Assembly (NCBI GenBank): GCA_963732635.1
Contig: CAVTAL010000022.1
Span: 62,001 to 126,000, forward strand
Length of the DNA: 64,000 nucleotides
Direction: 5' to 3'
Source: JAKFWF01 sp963732635
GTDB taxonomy: Bacteria; Pseudomonadota; Alphaproteobacteria; Rhizobiales; Hyphomicrobiaceae
Position 1 is the first letter of the stretch; every line of letters begins with the position of its first letter. The notes beneath the pieces were generated by a model. It ran no database searches, was not told where the DNA came from, and saw nothing but the letters and a program-made list of their open reading frames with translations. A program made the translations under genes and the position numbers. Below, one piece after another: positions 44,026 to 52,817 of the stretch.

Positions 44026-45652
44026 ATGGCCGCTCGCCCGTCCGCTCGATGAGTTGAAGCCCACCTACGACGTGGTGATCGTCGGTTCCGGTTATGGCGG
44101 CGGCGTCGCTGCTTCTCGCCTGTCGCGCGCCGGCAAGCGGGTGGCAGTGCTGGAGCGCGGCCGCGAGGTCGAGACCGGCGGCTTCCCGTCGAAGTTCCCG
44201 GAGCTGCGCGCCGAAATGCGCGTCACCGGCAAGCGCATGAGCACCGGCTCGGAAACCGCGCTGTTCGACGTTCGCCTTGGCGATGACATGCACGTGCTGG
44301 TCGGACGCGGTCTCGGCGGCGGCTCGCTGGTCAATGCCGGCGTGTCGCTGCGACCCGACGCCCGCGTGTTCGCCGATCCGGTGTGGCCGGGGCAGATCCG
44401 TCAGGATGGCCTGCTCGACGAGGGCTATCGCCGGGCCGAGGCGTGGTTGCGGCCGGCCAGCGATCCGCAGGCGTCATCGTTGACCAAGTTCCAGTCGCTG
44501 GCCAAGGCCGGCGCGGCACTCGGCGTGACCCCGGTGGCGCCGCGCGTGGCGGTGAGCTTCGCCGACACCGTCAACGCCGCCGGCATCGCGCAATCGGCCT
44601 GCACCCGCTGCGGCGACTGCTGCGCCGGCTGCAACGTCGGCGCCAAGAACACGGTGGCGCTGACCTATCTGCCGGACGCCAAGGCGCACGGCGCGGAGCT
44701 GTTCACGCACGCCAAGGTCAGCCACGTCGGCCGCGCCGCCGACGGCACGTGGGTCGTGCATTTCACGCGGCTCGATCGGCCGGCAGCGCCGGAGACCCAG
44801 ACCGTCAGCGCGGCGCAGGTGATCCTGTCGGCTGGCACGCTCGGGTCGGCCGAAATCCTGCTGCGTTCGCGCGACAAGGGTCTCAAGGTCTCCGACCGAC
44901 TGGGCCAGCGGTTCTCGGCCAACGGCGACATCATCGCCTTCGGCTACGGCGCGAAAATCCCGATCAACGGCATCGGCGTCGGCCACCCGGCCAAGGTCGA
45001 GATCGCGCCCGTCGGCGCCTCGGTCGCGGGCCAGCTCGAAATCCGCGACGCCTGACAATCTCGCCAACGAGGTCACCATCCAGGAAGGCGCGGTGCCATC
45101 GGCGATGGCGCCGATCTTGCCGGTGATGTTCGTGCCCAACGGCCGTTTGCTCGGCGCGCTGCAGAGCCTCGTCTCGGGCGTCTACAAGGGCCCGTTCGCC
45201 AGCCTGCAGACGTTCTTCGCGGTCAGCCACGACAGCGCCGCGGGCACGGTTCTCGCTCGACGGCGACCGGCTGGTCCTGAGCTGGCCCGGCGCCAAGGAC
45301 GAGCCGGTCTACCAGCGCCTCGACGAGTTGCTCGGCAAGCTGGTGACGAGCGTCGGCGGCTCTTACGTCAAGAACCCGCTCGCCGGCACGGTGATGGGAC
45401 ATCAACCGGCAACCGCGCATCCCTTGGGCGGAGTCGCCATGGGAGCGGAGGCCGCCGACGGTGTCGTCAACCACAAGGGCGAGGTGTTCTGCCGGCACCA
45501 CTGGCACCGAGGTTCATCGCGGACTGCACGTGATCGACGGCTCGGTGATCCCGCGCTCGCTCGGCGTCAATCCGCTGCTGACCATCACCGCGCTCGCCGA
45601 ACGCTCGCTGCTGCATATGGCGGAGGCGCAAGGCCTGCGCTTCACGGTGTGA
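44026..45652 (+). CDS. GMC oxidoreductase of the cholesterol-oxidase-like group, with three frame changes
   Basis: The main frame covers YDVVIVGSGYGGGVAASRLS, VGRGLGGGSLVNAGVSLRPD, an unusual Cys cluster CTRCGDCCAGCNVGAKNT, and ILSAGTLGSAEILLRSRDKG to about 45050. The protein goes on in other frames: NLANEVTIQEGAVPSAMAPI, LDGDRLVLSWPGAKDEPVYQ with AHPLGGVAMGAEAADG, and GLHVIDGSVIPRSLGVNPLL to the stop at 45652. Changes lie near 45050, 45250 and 45500. The Cys cluster suggests a bound metal or Fe-S cluster. The start is unclear: the ATG at 44026 is out of the main frame, and TTG 44054 is in frame. Confidence 0.8.
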
Positions 45653-45717
45653 TAGAAGTGCGCCAAACTGAACTTGACATCGAAAGGCACGTGCCATGAC
45701 ACGACGAAAAATTCAAC

Positions 45718-45888
45718 ATGTCGATGCGGAAATTCCTGAAGCAGGTCGGCGTCACCTCGCAGCAGGAAATCGAACGCATCGTCCGCGACGGCAAGCTGAC
45801 AAGCCCTGGCAAGTTGAAGGTCAAGGTCGTGCTGACGGCCGAGGGCACGAGCCTCAACCACGTGGTCGACGGCGAGATCGAGTTGTAA
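45718..45888 (+). CDS. DUF6494-like small protein
   Basis: The 56-residue product begins MSMRKFLKQVGVTSQQEIER and ends VVLTAEGTSLNHVVDGEIEL. Related small proteins follow GMC oxidoreductases in Hyphomicrobiales and begin a few residues earlier (DEKFNM...). That start is present here but out of frame because of a base change near 45700. Function unknown; it could assist the oxidoreductase. Confidence 0.65.
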   Translation: MSMRKFLKQVGVTSQQEIERIVRDGKLTSPGKLKVKVVLTAEGTSLNHVVDGEIEL

Positions 45889-45900
45889 TCGCAGGTTGGT

Positions 45901-45934
45901 AGTTCGAGTAGAGCCCCCTTGCGAGACCCGACGA
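45901..45934 (+). repeat. Single REP palindrome, left of the RAYT gene
   Basis: GTAGAGCCCCCTTGCGAG followed by ACCCGAC matches the REP arm seen at 46618; its first bases are degenerate. Confidence 0.75.
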
Positions 45935-45959
45935 ATGCCGGGCGCAATATTAGCCGGTG

Positions 45960-46476
45960 CTACTCATGCCGCTTCGCCCAGGCCGGCAACGCGGACGGGA
46001 CATCTGAACCCCAAGCCGGCTCGTAGACGCCGCGCGCCACCCACTGCGGAAACGTGGAATGCGGCCAATCGCGCGGCGCCTTCACGAAACGTGTTGCACC
46101 GGATTGAGATGAATGTAGTCGAGGTGTGCTGAAAAATCACATTCGTCGCGGATCAGGTGTTCCAGAACCGGCTTTGCCATGGCCTCGGCTCGACATTGAA
46201 GCCTCGTTTTGCATACGATCGGGTGAATGCCTCTTTGATCAGACGCCACCGTTTCGAGTAACCGGCATCGCCGTCCGGCAATGTCCACAATGTGTGAAGA
46301 TGATCGGGAAGTATGACCTGGGCATCAACCACGAAGGGGTGCCAAGCTTGCACCTTCGTGATCGCCTCATTGAGCAGGTTCACCGGCTCCGCGTCGCGGA
46401 ACAGCGGTCGCCGCTGGTGCGTGACAACTGTGAAGAAGTACGTCGCGCCTTCGATCCGAATCCGTCGATAGCGCAT
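45960..46476 (-). CDS. REP-associated tyrosine transposase (RAYT), two frame changes
   Basis: The N-terminal frame has MRYRRIRIEGATYFFTVVTH, the HUH-type PDHLHTLWTLPDGD and WRLIKEAFTRSYAKRG to about 46155. It continues out of frame as EHLIRDECDFSAHLDYIHLN (catalytic Tyr in DYIHxNPV) to about 46085. The last part, VKAPRDWPHSTFPQWVARGV to a TAG at 45960, is in a third frame. RAYTs are single-copy IS200-like Y1 transposases that act on REP palindromes in DNA. It lies between REP copies of opposite orientation. Confidence 0.85.
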
Positions 46477-46492
46477 CGTCCGGCCTCATCAT

Positions 46493-46527
46493 GTCGGGTC
46501 TCGCAAGGGGGCTCTACCCGACCTACG
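46493..46527 (-). repeat. Single REP palindrome, right of the RAYT gene
   Basis: This is the reverse orientation of the REP arm: GTCGGGTCTCGCAAGGG then GGCTCTACCCGACCTACG. With the copy at 45901 it flanks the RAYT gene in inverted orientation. Confidence 0.85.
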
Positions 46528-46617
46528 ATTGCACGCCGACATGCATTCTGCACAAGGCCCATATTGCCGCAACGATCTTCCCCATAAATTGCAGCAGCCA
46601 AGATCGATGACATTGCC

Positions 46618-46653
46618 TGTAGGTCGGGTAGAGCCCCCTTGCGAGACCCGACA
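46618..46653 (+). repeat. Single REP palindrome, forward orientation
   Basis: GTAGGTCGGGTAGAGCCC followed by CCTTGCGAGACCCGAC. This copy pairs with 46493-46527 in head-to-head form across about 90 bases. Confidence 0.85.
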
Positions 46654-46722
46654 TTATTGTCACGGCTGCCGACACGCGTCCCGCGATCTGGCCGGCAGCC
46701 GCAGGACAACTCGCATAGGCGA

Positions 46723-46770
46723 GTGGTCGGCTAGAACCCAGTTGCGCGACGAGCCGATCCCGACCGATTG
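46723..46770 (+). repeat. Degenerate REP copy
   Basis: GTGGTCGGCTAGAACCCAG and TTGCGCGACGAGCCGA resemble the REP arm with several changes. It lies 65 bases before dapD. Confidence 0.5.
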
Positions 46771-46836
46771 ACACCCTCGATCTGCCACGCGACAAGTCGG
46801 GCCAGCCATTCCACAGCACTGCCTAGGGGCCACGTC

Positions 46837-47699
46837 ATGTCCAACGCCGATCTGCAGAAGACCATCGAGGCCGCCTGGGAGGCGCGCGATACCATCAACA
46901 CCCAAACCAAGGGCGCGGTGCGTGATGCGGTCGAAACCGCGCTCAACCTGCTCGACAACGGCAAGCTGCGCGTCGCCGAGAAAGTCGCCGGCTCGAACAT
47001 GGGCGAGTGGACCGTCCACCAGTGGCTGAAAAAGGCGGTGCTGCTGTCATTCCGCCTCAGCGACAACGATCGTTTTGTTACTTCGATCGACCCCGGCCAC
47101 CAGGTGTTCGGCTACGAAAGGTGCCATTGAAATTCGCCGATTGGGACACCGCCAAGTTCAAAGCGGCCGGCTTCCGTGCCGTGCCGGGGGCGGTTGTGCG
47201 CAAGTCGGCCTACATCGCGCCGGGCGTGGTGCTGATGCCGTCGTTCGTCAACCTCGGCGCCTACGTCGACAGCGGCACCATGGTCGACACTTGGGCAACG
47301 GTCGGCTCCTGTGCCCAGATCGGCAAAAACGTCCATTTGTCGGGCGGTGTTGGCATCGGCGGCGTGCTGGAGCCGCTGCAGGCCAATCCGACCATTATCG
47401 AGGACAATTGTTTCATCGGCGCCCGCTCCGAGGTGGTCGAAGGCGTGATCGTCGGCGAAGGCTCGGTGCTGTCGATGGGCGTGTTTATTTCGGCGTCGAC
47501 CAAGATCGTCGATCGCAGCACCGGCGCGGTGCACATCGGCCGCGTGCCGCCTTATTCAGTGGTGGTGTCGGGCAACGTGCCCGGCAAACCGCTGCCGGAT
47601 GGCTCGCCGGGGCCATCGCTCTACTGTGCCGTGATCGTCAAGACCGTCGACGCCCAAACGCGCTCCAAGACCGGCATCAACGAGTTGCTCAGGGACTGA
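46837..47699 (+). CDS. dapD: 2,3,4,5-tetrahydropyridine-2,6-dicarboxylate N-succinyltransferase, one frame change
   Basis: DapD catalyses a step of lysine and peptidoglycan meso-DAP synthesis. The first frame has DLQKTIEAAWEARDTINTQT, RVAEKVAGSNMGEWTVHQWL and SDNDRFVTSIDPGHQVFGYE to about 47120. The rest is in the next frame: KVPLKFADWDTAKFKAAGFR, then the left-handed beta-helix (YIAPGVVLMPSFVNLGAYVD, GSCAQIGKNVHLSGGVGIGG, NCFIGARSEVVEGVIVGEGS). One base seems lost in GGCTACGAAAGG, since YDKVP is expected. dapD is normally essential in this group, so a sequence error is more likely than gene loss. AGGGG stands before the ATG. Confidence 0.9.
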
Positions 47700-47818
47700 G
47701 TAAAATCGCGAACCGTTGCCGACATGCGCAAACCGCAAGTGGCAGCGACGCGGTTCCGTTACATTCGTAAACACTCTTGTGTTGCACACCCGACGCTTGG
47801 TTCCCGCTCACTGCACTT

Positions 47819-47905
47819 TCCCTCTCCCCCGTCGCTTCGGGGAGAGGGCCGAGTTGGCGCTTGCCAATTCGTCCTCGGCGCGGCCAGGTGGGGGTGAGGG
47901 TGGTC
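47819..47905. repeat. CCCTCTCCCC / GGGGAGAGGG repeat element
   Basis: CCCTCTCCCCC with CGGGGAGAGGG forms a hairpin. About 40 bases later GGTGGGGGTGAGGG occurs. A similar arrangement in the other orientation stands at 48190-48282. Such elements are common intergenic repeats in GC-rich alphaproteobacteria. Confidence 0.65.
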
Positions 47906-47981
47906 GCGGGCTCTGAGCGGGGAGCGAGGCACTTATAGACAAACCGCAGAAGCAATGACCTACGGAATTCATGTGCAGTCC

Positions 47982-48074
47982 CGTAGGTCGGCTAGAGCCC
48001 GCTTGCGAGAGCCGACATGCACGAGCGGTGCCAGCCGCGTCGGGTCTCGCGATCGGGCTCTAACCGACCTACGA
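47982..48074. repeat. Paired REP palindrome (BIME-like), copy 2
   Basis: GTAGGTCGGCTAGAGCCC and GGGCTCTAACCGACCTACG arms surround the centre GCACGAGCGGTGCCAGCCGC, the reverse complement (one or two changes) of the centre of copy 1 at 19802. Confidence 0.85.
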
Positions 48075-48189
48075 AGCGATCAATGTATTCGCGGGCTGGA
48101 ATGACTCCGATTACTGATGTTCGGCCGCGCCCCACAAACCGAGCCGTGCACCGCGCACTACGTTCGTCAGCGATTCGAACCGCTGTCAC

Positions 48190-48282
48190 TGTCACCCCCA
48201 CCTGGGCATGCCGAGGATCACTTAGCTGACGCTAAGTGATGGCATGCCGTCCTCCCCCCTCAAAAAGGGGGAGGGGAAGTGA
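48190..48282. repeat. C-rich/G-rich repeat enclosing a perfect inverted repeat
   Basis: CACCCCCACCTGGGCATGCC leads into a perfect 10-base inverted repeat (ATCACTTAGC / GCTAAGTGAT, 48217-48240, 4-base loop). It is flanked by GGCATGCC on both sides and ends with CCCCCTCAAAAAGGGGGAGG. Confidence 0.7.
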
Positions 48283-48296
48283 ACGCGCACGACCTC

Positions 48297-48395
48297 CTCA
48301 CCACTCACCACTCACCACTCATCACCTCACGAATTCTCGACTTCTGACTTCTGACTTCTGACTTCTCCGACTTCCGACTTCCGATTTCCGACTCA
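48297..48395. repeat. Two short tandem-repeat arrays
   Basis: About four copies of the 7-mer CTCACCA occur at 48297-48330. About seven copies of the 7-mer GACTTCT/GACTTCC follow at 48339-48393. Variable short arrays like these are prone to copy-number change. Confidence 0.8.
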
Positions 48396-49013
48396 CCGAG
48401 TTATCAACGGTTCCCCGCCTCGTGTTATTCTTCCCCTCGACCTCATGCGCAGAGGGGACGCCAACTGGTGGCGACCGCAGGCCGCGTGTGGGGTTACAGG
48501 TCGGTAGGTACAGTGGGGGACGCACTCCCGGCGACCGAGGCTCGTCCACGCCCCCAGCCGGCGTCTGGAACCCGGCGTCCGCGCTTAATCCGGAGGAGTG
48601 GTGCCTGAATGCCAAAAATCCTGTCGTGGGGTGGCCCTTGCCACATCCAATACCCTTGCGGAAAACCGCCGTGGCCGGCCGTCCCGCTCCCCTCGAATCG
48701 AGAGGAAAAATTGAACCGCCCAAGCAGGGCAAGCAGCAAAGCGACCAAATGACTTGTATCAACACCATGTTTGCAGGAGGAGAGATCAGAAAGCGACGGC
48801 CAAAGACTTCGGGTCGCATTGCGCCGACGGCGACAGTCGGTAACGGTCCCCATGACTTCCAATCCTCTCCCAGTCCGGCCCCGATCCATCCCTGCTCCAT
48901 CCGCGCTCCATCCGCGGTCCGTCTTCGGTCCGGTTCGTCCCTCGACAACAACCCAGGCGCGCGCCAACATGGCGGCATGGGAACCAACACGCTGCAAAGG
49001 GATGACCACTGCC
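48396..49013. other. About 600 bases without a recognised gene
   Basis: Open frames exist on both strands over this stretch but have Pro/Ser/Arg-rich, unnatural composition and no family features. The part near 48875-48950 is repetitive (CCATCC and GTCC motifs). It precedes the glutamine-synthetase-family gene and may hold its promoter and leader; I see no clear riboswitch or terminator. Confidence 0.5.
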
Positions 49014-50382
49014 ATGGCCGGTAATATGTCGTTCGATGCCTTGAAAACCGCCGCCAAGGCCGGCGAGATCGATACCGTCGTCGTCGCCTTCGTCGACATG
49101 CAGGGCCGTCTGATCGGCAAGCGCTTCCAGGCCGAATTCTTCCTCGGCGGCGCGCATGAGGAGACCCACGCCTGCGACTACCTGCTCGCCAACGACATCG
49201 ACATGGAGCCAGTGCCCGGCTACCAGGCCGCAAGTTGGGAGAAGGGTTACGGCGACTTCGTCATGAAGCCCGACCTATCGACCATCACCCGCACGCCCTG
49301 GCTCGAAGGCACCGCCGTCGTCCTGTGCGACGTGCTCGATCACCATCAGCACGATGTACCGCACTCGCCGCGCCAGATCCTGAAGGCCCAGATCGCTCGC
49401 CTCGAAAAGCGCGACATGCGCGCCTACCTTGCCTCGGAGCTCGAATTCTACTTGTTCGACGAGAGCTATGAGAGCGCTGCCGCCAAGCGTTTTCACGGCC
49501 TCAAGACCTCGGGCAGCTACATCCAGGATTACAACATCTTAGCAGACCACCAAGGAGGAAGGCGTGATGCGCGCCGTCCGCAAGGGGCTGCAGGGAGCCG
49601 GCATCCCGGTCGAAAACTCCAAGGGCGAATGGGGCCCAGGGCAGGAAGAAATCAACGTCCGCTATTCCGATGCGCTCGAAATGGCCGACCGCCACGTGAT
49701 CATGAAGAACGGCATCAAGGAAATTGCCTGGACCCAGGGCAAGGCGGTGACCTTCATGTCGAAGTGGCGCTACGATCTCGCCGGCTCGTCGGCGCATGTG
49801 CACGCCTCGCTCTGGGACAAGGCCGGTAAGACGCCGCTGTTCCTCGACAAAAAGGCCGAATACGGCATGTCGGCGCTGATGCGCTCGTTCGTCGCCGGCC
49901 AGATCAAGTATGCCCCCGACATCACCTATTTCCTGGCGCCCTACATCAACTCCTACAAGCGTTTCCAGGCCGGCACCTTCGCGCCGACAAAAACGGTGTG
50001 GAGCCGCGACAACCGTACCGCCGGCTTCCGGCTGTGCGCCGAGAACAGCAAGGCGATCCGCATCGAGTGCCGGGTCGGCGGCGCCGATCTCAACCCCTAT
50101 CTCGCCTTCGCAGCCCTGATCGCATCTGGCATGGCCGGCGTCGACGAGAAGCTGGAACTGGGCGCGCCGCATGCCGGTGACGCCTACGGTGGCAAGTCAC
50201 TGCCCGAGGTGCCCAAGACCTTACGCGACGCCACCGCCGCTCTCGAAAAGTCCGAATTCATGCGCAAGGCTTTCGGCGACGCGGTGGTCGACCACTATGT
50301 GCACACCGCCAAATGGGAGCAGTTCGAGTACGACCGACGCATCACCGATTGGGAATTGATGCGGGGATTCGAACGGTATTAA
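49014..50382 (+). CDS. Glutamine synthetase family protein, one frame change
   Basis: The protein has about 455 residues. The first frame has VVVAFVDMQGRLIGKRFQAE, ACDYLLANDIDMEPVPGYQA and YLASELEFYLFDESYESAAA (the metal-binding E-x-E) to about 49540. It then continues as TTKEEGVMRAVRKGLQGAGI, EWGPGQEEINVRYSDALEMA, SSAHVHASLWDKAGKTPLFL and RTAGFRLCAENSKAIRIECR. One extra base near ATCTTAGCAG explains the break. The sequence is closer to gamma-glutamylpolyamine synthetase-like (PuuA/GlnT) proteins than to GlnA-I; no adenylylation-site Tyr motif is evident. The start could also be ATG 49026. Confidence 0.85.
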
Positions 50383-50456
50383 CGCCGGTGTGGTAGCAGT
50401 CCTCGCCGCTTCCTCCCGGCGGCAGCATGCCGGGCACAACCGCAGGATGACCGTCG

Positions 50457-50913
50457 ATGACCGCGATTGTTAATTTTCTGTCGGAAGTCGACCCGATGTG
50501 GAGCTGGCTGCTGCTCGGCGCCCTCCTGCTCGGCCTCGAAATCGTGATGCCGGGCGTGCATTTCGTCTGGTTCGGGTTCGCCGCCATCATCGTATCGATC
50601 ATCGTATTCGCGACCGGCATCGCCTGGGGCTGGCAACTGATCGCCTTCGCGCTCACCGCCGCTGCTTTCGTCGTTTTCCTGCGCGGCTATGCCAGCCCGA
50701 TGCGAATGACGAGCGATGAGCCCGATCTCAATATTCGCGGCCAGCAGTACGTCGGACGCACCGCACTCGTCGAAGACTGCGATCTCGGGCGGACGCGGCA
50801 AGGTACGCATCGGCGATACGACCTGGACCGCATCCGGCCCCGATATGCCGGAAGGTGCCTCGGTCAAAATCACCGGCGTCGACGGCATAGTGTTGATCGT
50901 GGCGCCGATCTGA
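50457..50913 (+). CDS. NfeD-family membrane protein, one frame change
   Basis: The N-terminus has two or three membrane helices (MWSWLLLGALLLGLEIVMPG, WFGFAAIIVSIIVFATGIAW, LIAFALTAAAFVVFLRGYAS), typical of short NfeD. After GQQYVGRTALVED the OB-fold domain goes on in the next frame (ISGGRGKVRIGDTTWTASGP, GASVKITGVDGIVLIVAPI). An extra T in GAAGACTGCGAT near 50780 explains this. Short NfeD proteins work with SPFH-domain (stomatin/flotillin) partners; none is adjacent. Confidence 0.83.
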
Positions 50914-50926
50914 GCGGGCGCTCGCC

Positions 50927-52617
50927 TTATTGTCGGATGCGCATGCCGACGCGCATCTCATCGGCGTTGTAGTTGCGCGCACGATCGGTCGAATTCGAAA
51001 GCAGTGTGCTGGTATTTCGTGAACAGCACGATCTCGCGATTGAGGAAATATTCGAGGCCGAGCGTCGATTTCCACTCGTTTTCCTTGAGGCTCACCCCCT
51101 CGTAATCCTGCGTCGTGTAGCTGATGCCGGCCGAGCCGATCAGGTAGCGCTTGAACGCATGCCGCGCTTCGAGGCCGACCTGATGCGAAAAGGCGCCACC
51201 GGAGTTCGCCAGCGTCGACTCGGTCACGTCCGAGCGGGCAGTGAACAGGAACGAGGTCAGCGCACTGTAGCGATAGGCGAGATTGGCATCGAACAGAACG
51301 CCGGAAGTATCGCGCAGTCGCACATCGTCTGGCCGCTGCGTGCCATAGCCGGTGCTGACTTCGCCACGGACGCGGGAGCCGGAATTGCCGAACGAAATGC
51401 CGACGCGGTAGCGCTCGCCGGTCGAATCGCGACGGATGCCATCGGACAGCGCCGCAGCCTTGTATTCACGCTGATTGAGACCGGCCTCGACGAAGGTGAA
51501 CAGTGCCGGCTTGAATTCCCAAGTGGCGCGCACCGCTTCCTCGGTGGTGCGCAGATCGCGGTCGTTATTCGATATCGAGCCGCCGCCGAGCGCTTCGCTG
51601 GCGCCATAGCTCGCTTCCGCATACCGAGCCGCGCAGTTGCAGGCTCAAGCGGTTAAAGCGGTGGTTCAAGGTGGCGGCGAACCGGTCCGTCGTGATGTCG
51701 GCGCGGTTGGCGGCGGATGCCGGCGCGTTGATCGACGAGCGGCTGTCCTGGGCGACGTCGCGCGACATCAGCGCTTCGATGTTGGTACGCTTCGACAGGT
51801 CGAGGCGACCGCGCGTCTCGATGGTGTAGGCGCGATCGTTCTCGGTCGAAAATTCGTTGAAGTGGCTGAATGATCCGGTGGCGCGGAATTCGAGCGCGTG
51901 CGTGCGCCAGTTCGAAACAAGACGCGCTGACGGCTTGACGTCGAACACGACGTCCGACCGGCCTCGCGACGAACGGAACACGTTCGAAAAGTAGCTCGAG
52001 CCGAATTCGGCCTCCGGCAGCAGCACGAAATTGCCGAGCCTGATGCCGCGCGGATCGAATGGCTCAAATCGGAACAGCCGTTCAGGACGCCGATCCAGGA
52101 CCGGGTCGACCTCGGCCTGGAACAGGCGCGGATCGAAGCCCGCCGGTGGGTTCTCGAAAACGGCGATGTCATCCGGCGACCGTGTGTCGATGATGGTCGC
52201 ATCGGCGCCGTCCTGCGGGCTCTGCGGCTCACCGGTCGCGATCAGGCCATCGGTATCCTGTATCGGGCCTTCCTGCGTATTGAGGTCGCCGTCCCTTGCA
52301 GCACGACGCTGACCGACTATATCTCGGGAAGGAACAACGTCGCCGTCGCCATTCTCCGCGCCGTCCGCACCTTCGCCTTGCGGATCTTCTGGCACCGGCG
52401 CCCCCTGCCCCCGGCGCGGCTGCTCGGCAGTTGCCGGATCGAACGGTGTCGGCAGCCCCCCCCGCCGGAGCTGCACTTCCTGGCCCCGCGGCGGCGGATT
52501 GATGGTGGTGACCGACGAGCCCTGCGCGCGCGCGCCGCGTGGATCCACGATCAGACCAAGGATCGTGATTACGGCAAAGCCGAGCACAAACCAGCCGATT
52601 TGTCTGCCGACGTTCAA
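50927..52617 (-). CDS. Outer-membrane beta-barrel protein, several frame changes
   Basis: The N-terminus has a signal/membrane segment (IGWFVLGFAVITILGLIVDP), a long Pro/Gly/Asp-rich linker, and then a beta-barrel of the PF10082 kind (FVLLPEAEFGSSYFSNVFRS, FDVKPSARLVSNWRTHALEF, RGRLDLSKRTNIEALMSRDV). It goes on out of frame from about 51600 (LFTFVEAGLNQREYKAAALS, FGNSGSRVRGEVSTGYGTQR, GLEYFLNREIVLFTKYQHTA). The end NADEMRVGMRIRQ at 50927 is in a third frame. No ATG fits the start; TTG 52617 is one option. Barrels of this family occur near exopolysaccharide genes. Confidence 0.72.
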
Positions 52618-52817
52618 GGCGCGCTCCAGAGGCCGAATCGAAAAGGAACGCGGAACGATCTCGTCGGAGCCTAGGAACGCAGGGTTAACGGGGCGTTTAG
52701 AACGTCGACGCCACTCGCCCCCGCCGCCAAATTCTTGGCCGCGAGGTCGCGCGGACACAGCGGTTGCGCGCGCAACGAGTGCCAATCAGCTCACTGCGGC
52801 GGCTGCCTTCTCGGCGA

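Noticed and set aside
48297..48395. Possible CRISPR array because of short tandem repeats
   Set aside because: The unit is 7 bases and there are no spacers or cas genes; these are simple tandem repeats.
48480..48540. GGTTACAGGTC-like stretch resembling a tRNA T-arm
   Set aside because: No cloverleaf can be built around it; no acceptor stem or anticodon arm.
48322..49233. Open frames of 200-300 codons on both strands
   Set aside because: They run over tandem repeats and low-complexity DNA, have no family features, and partly overlap the glutamine-synthetase-family gene.
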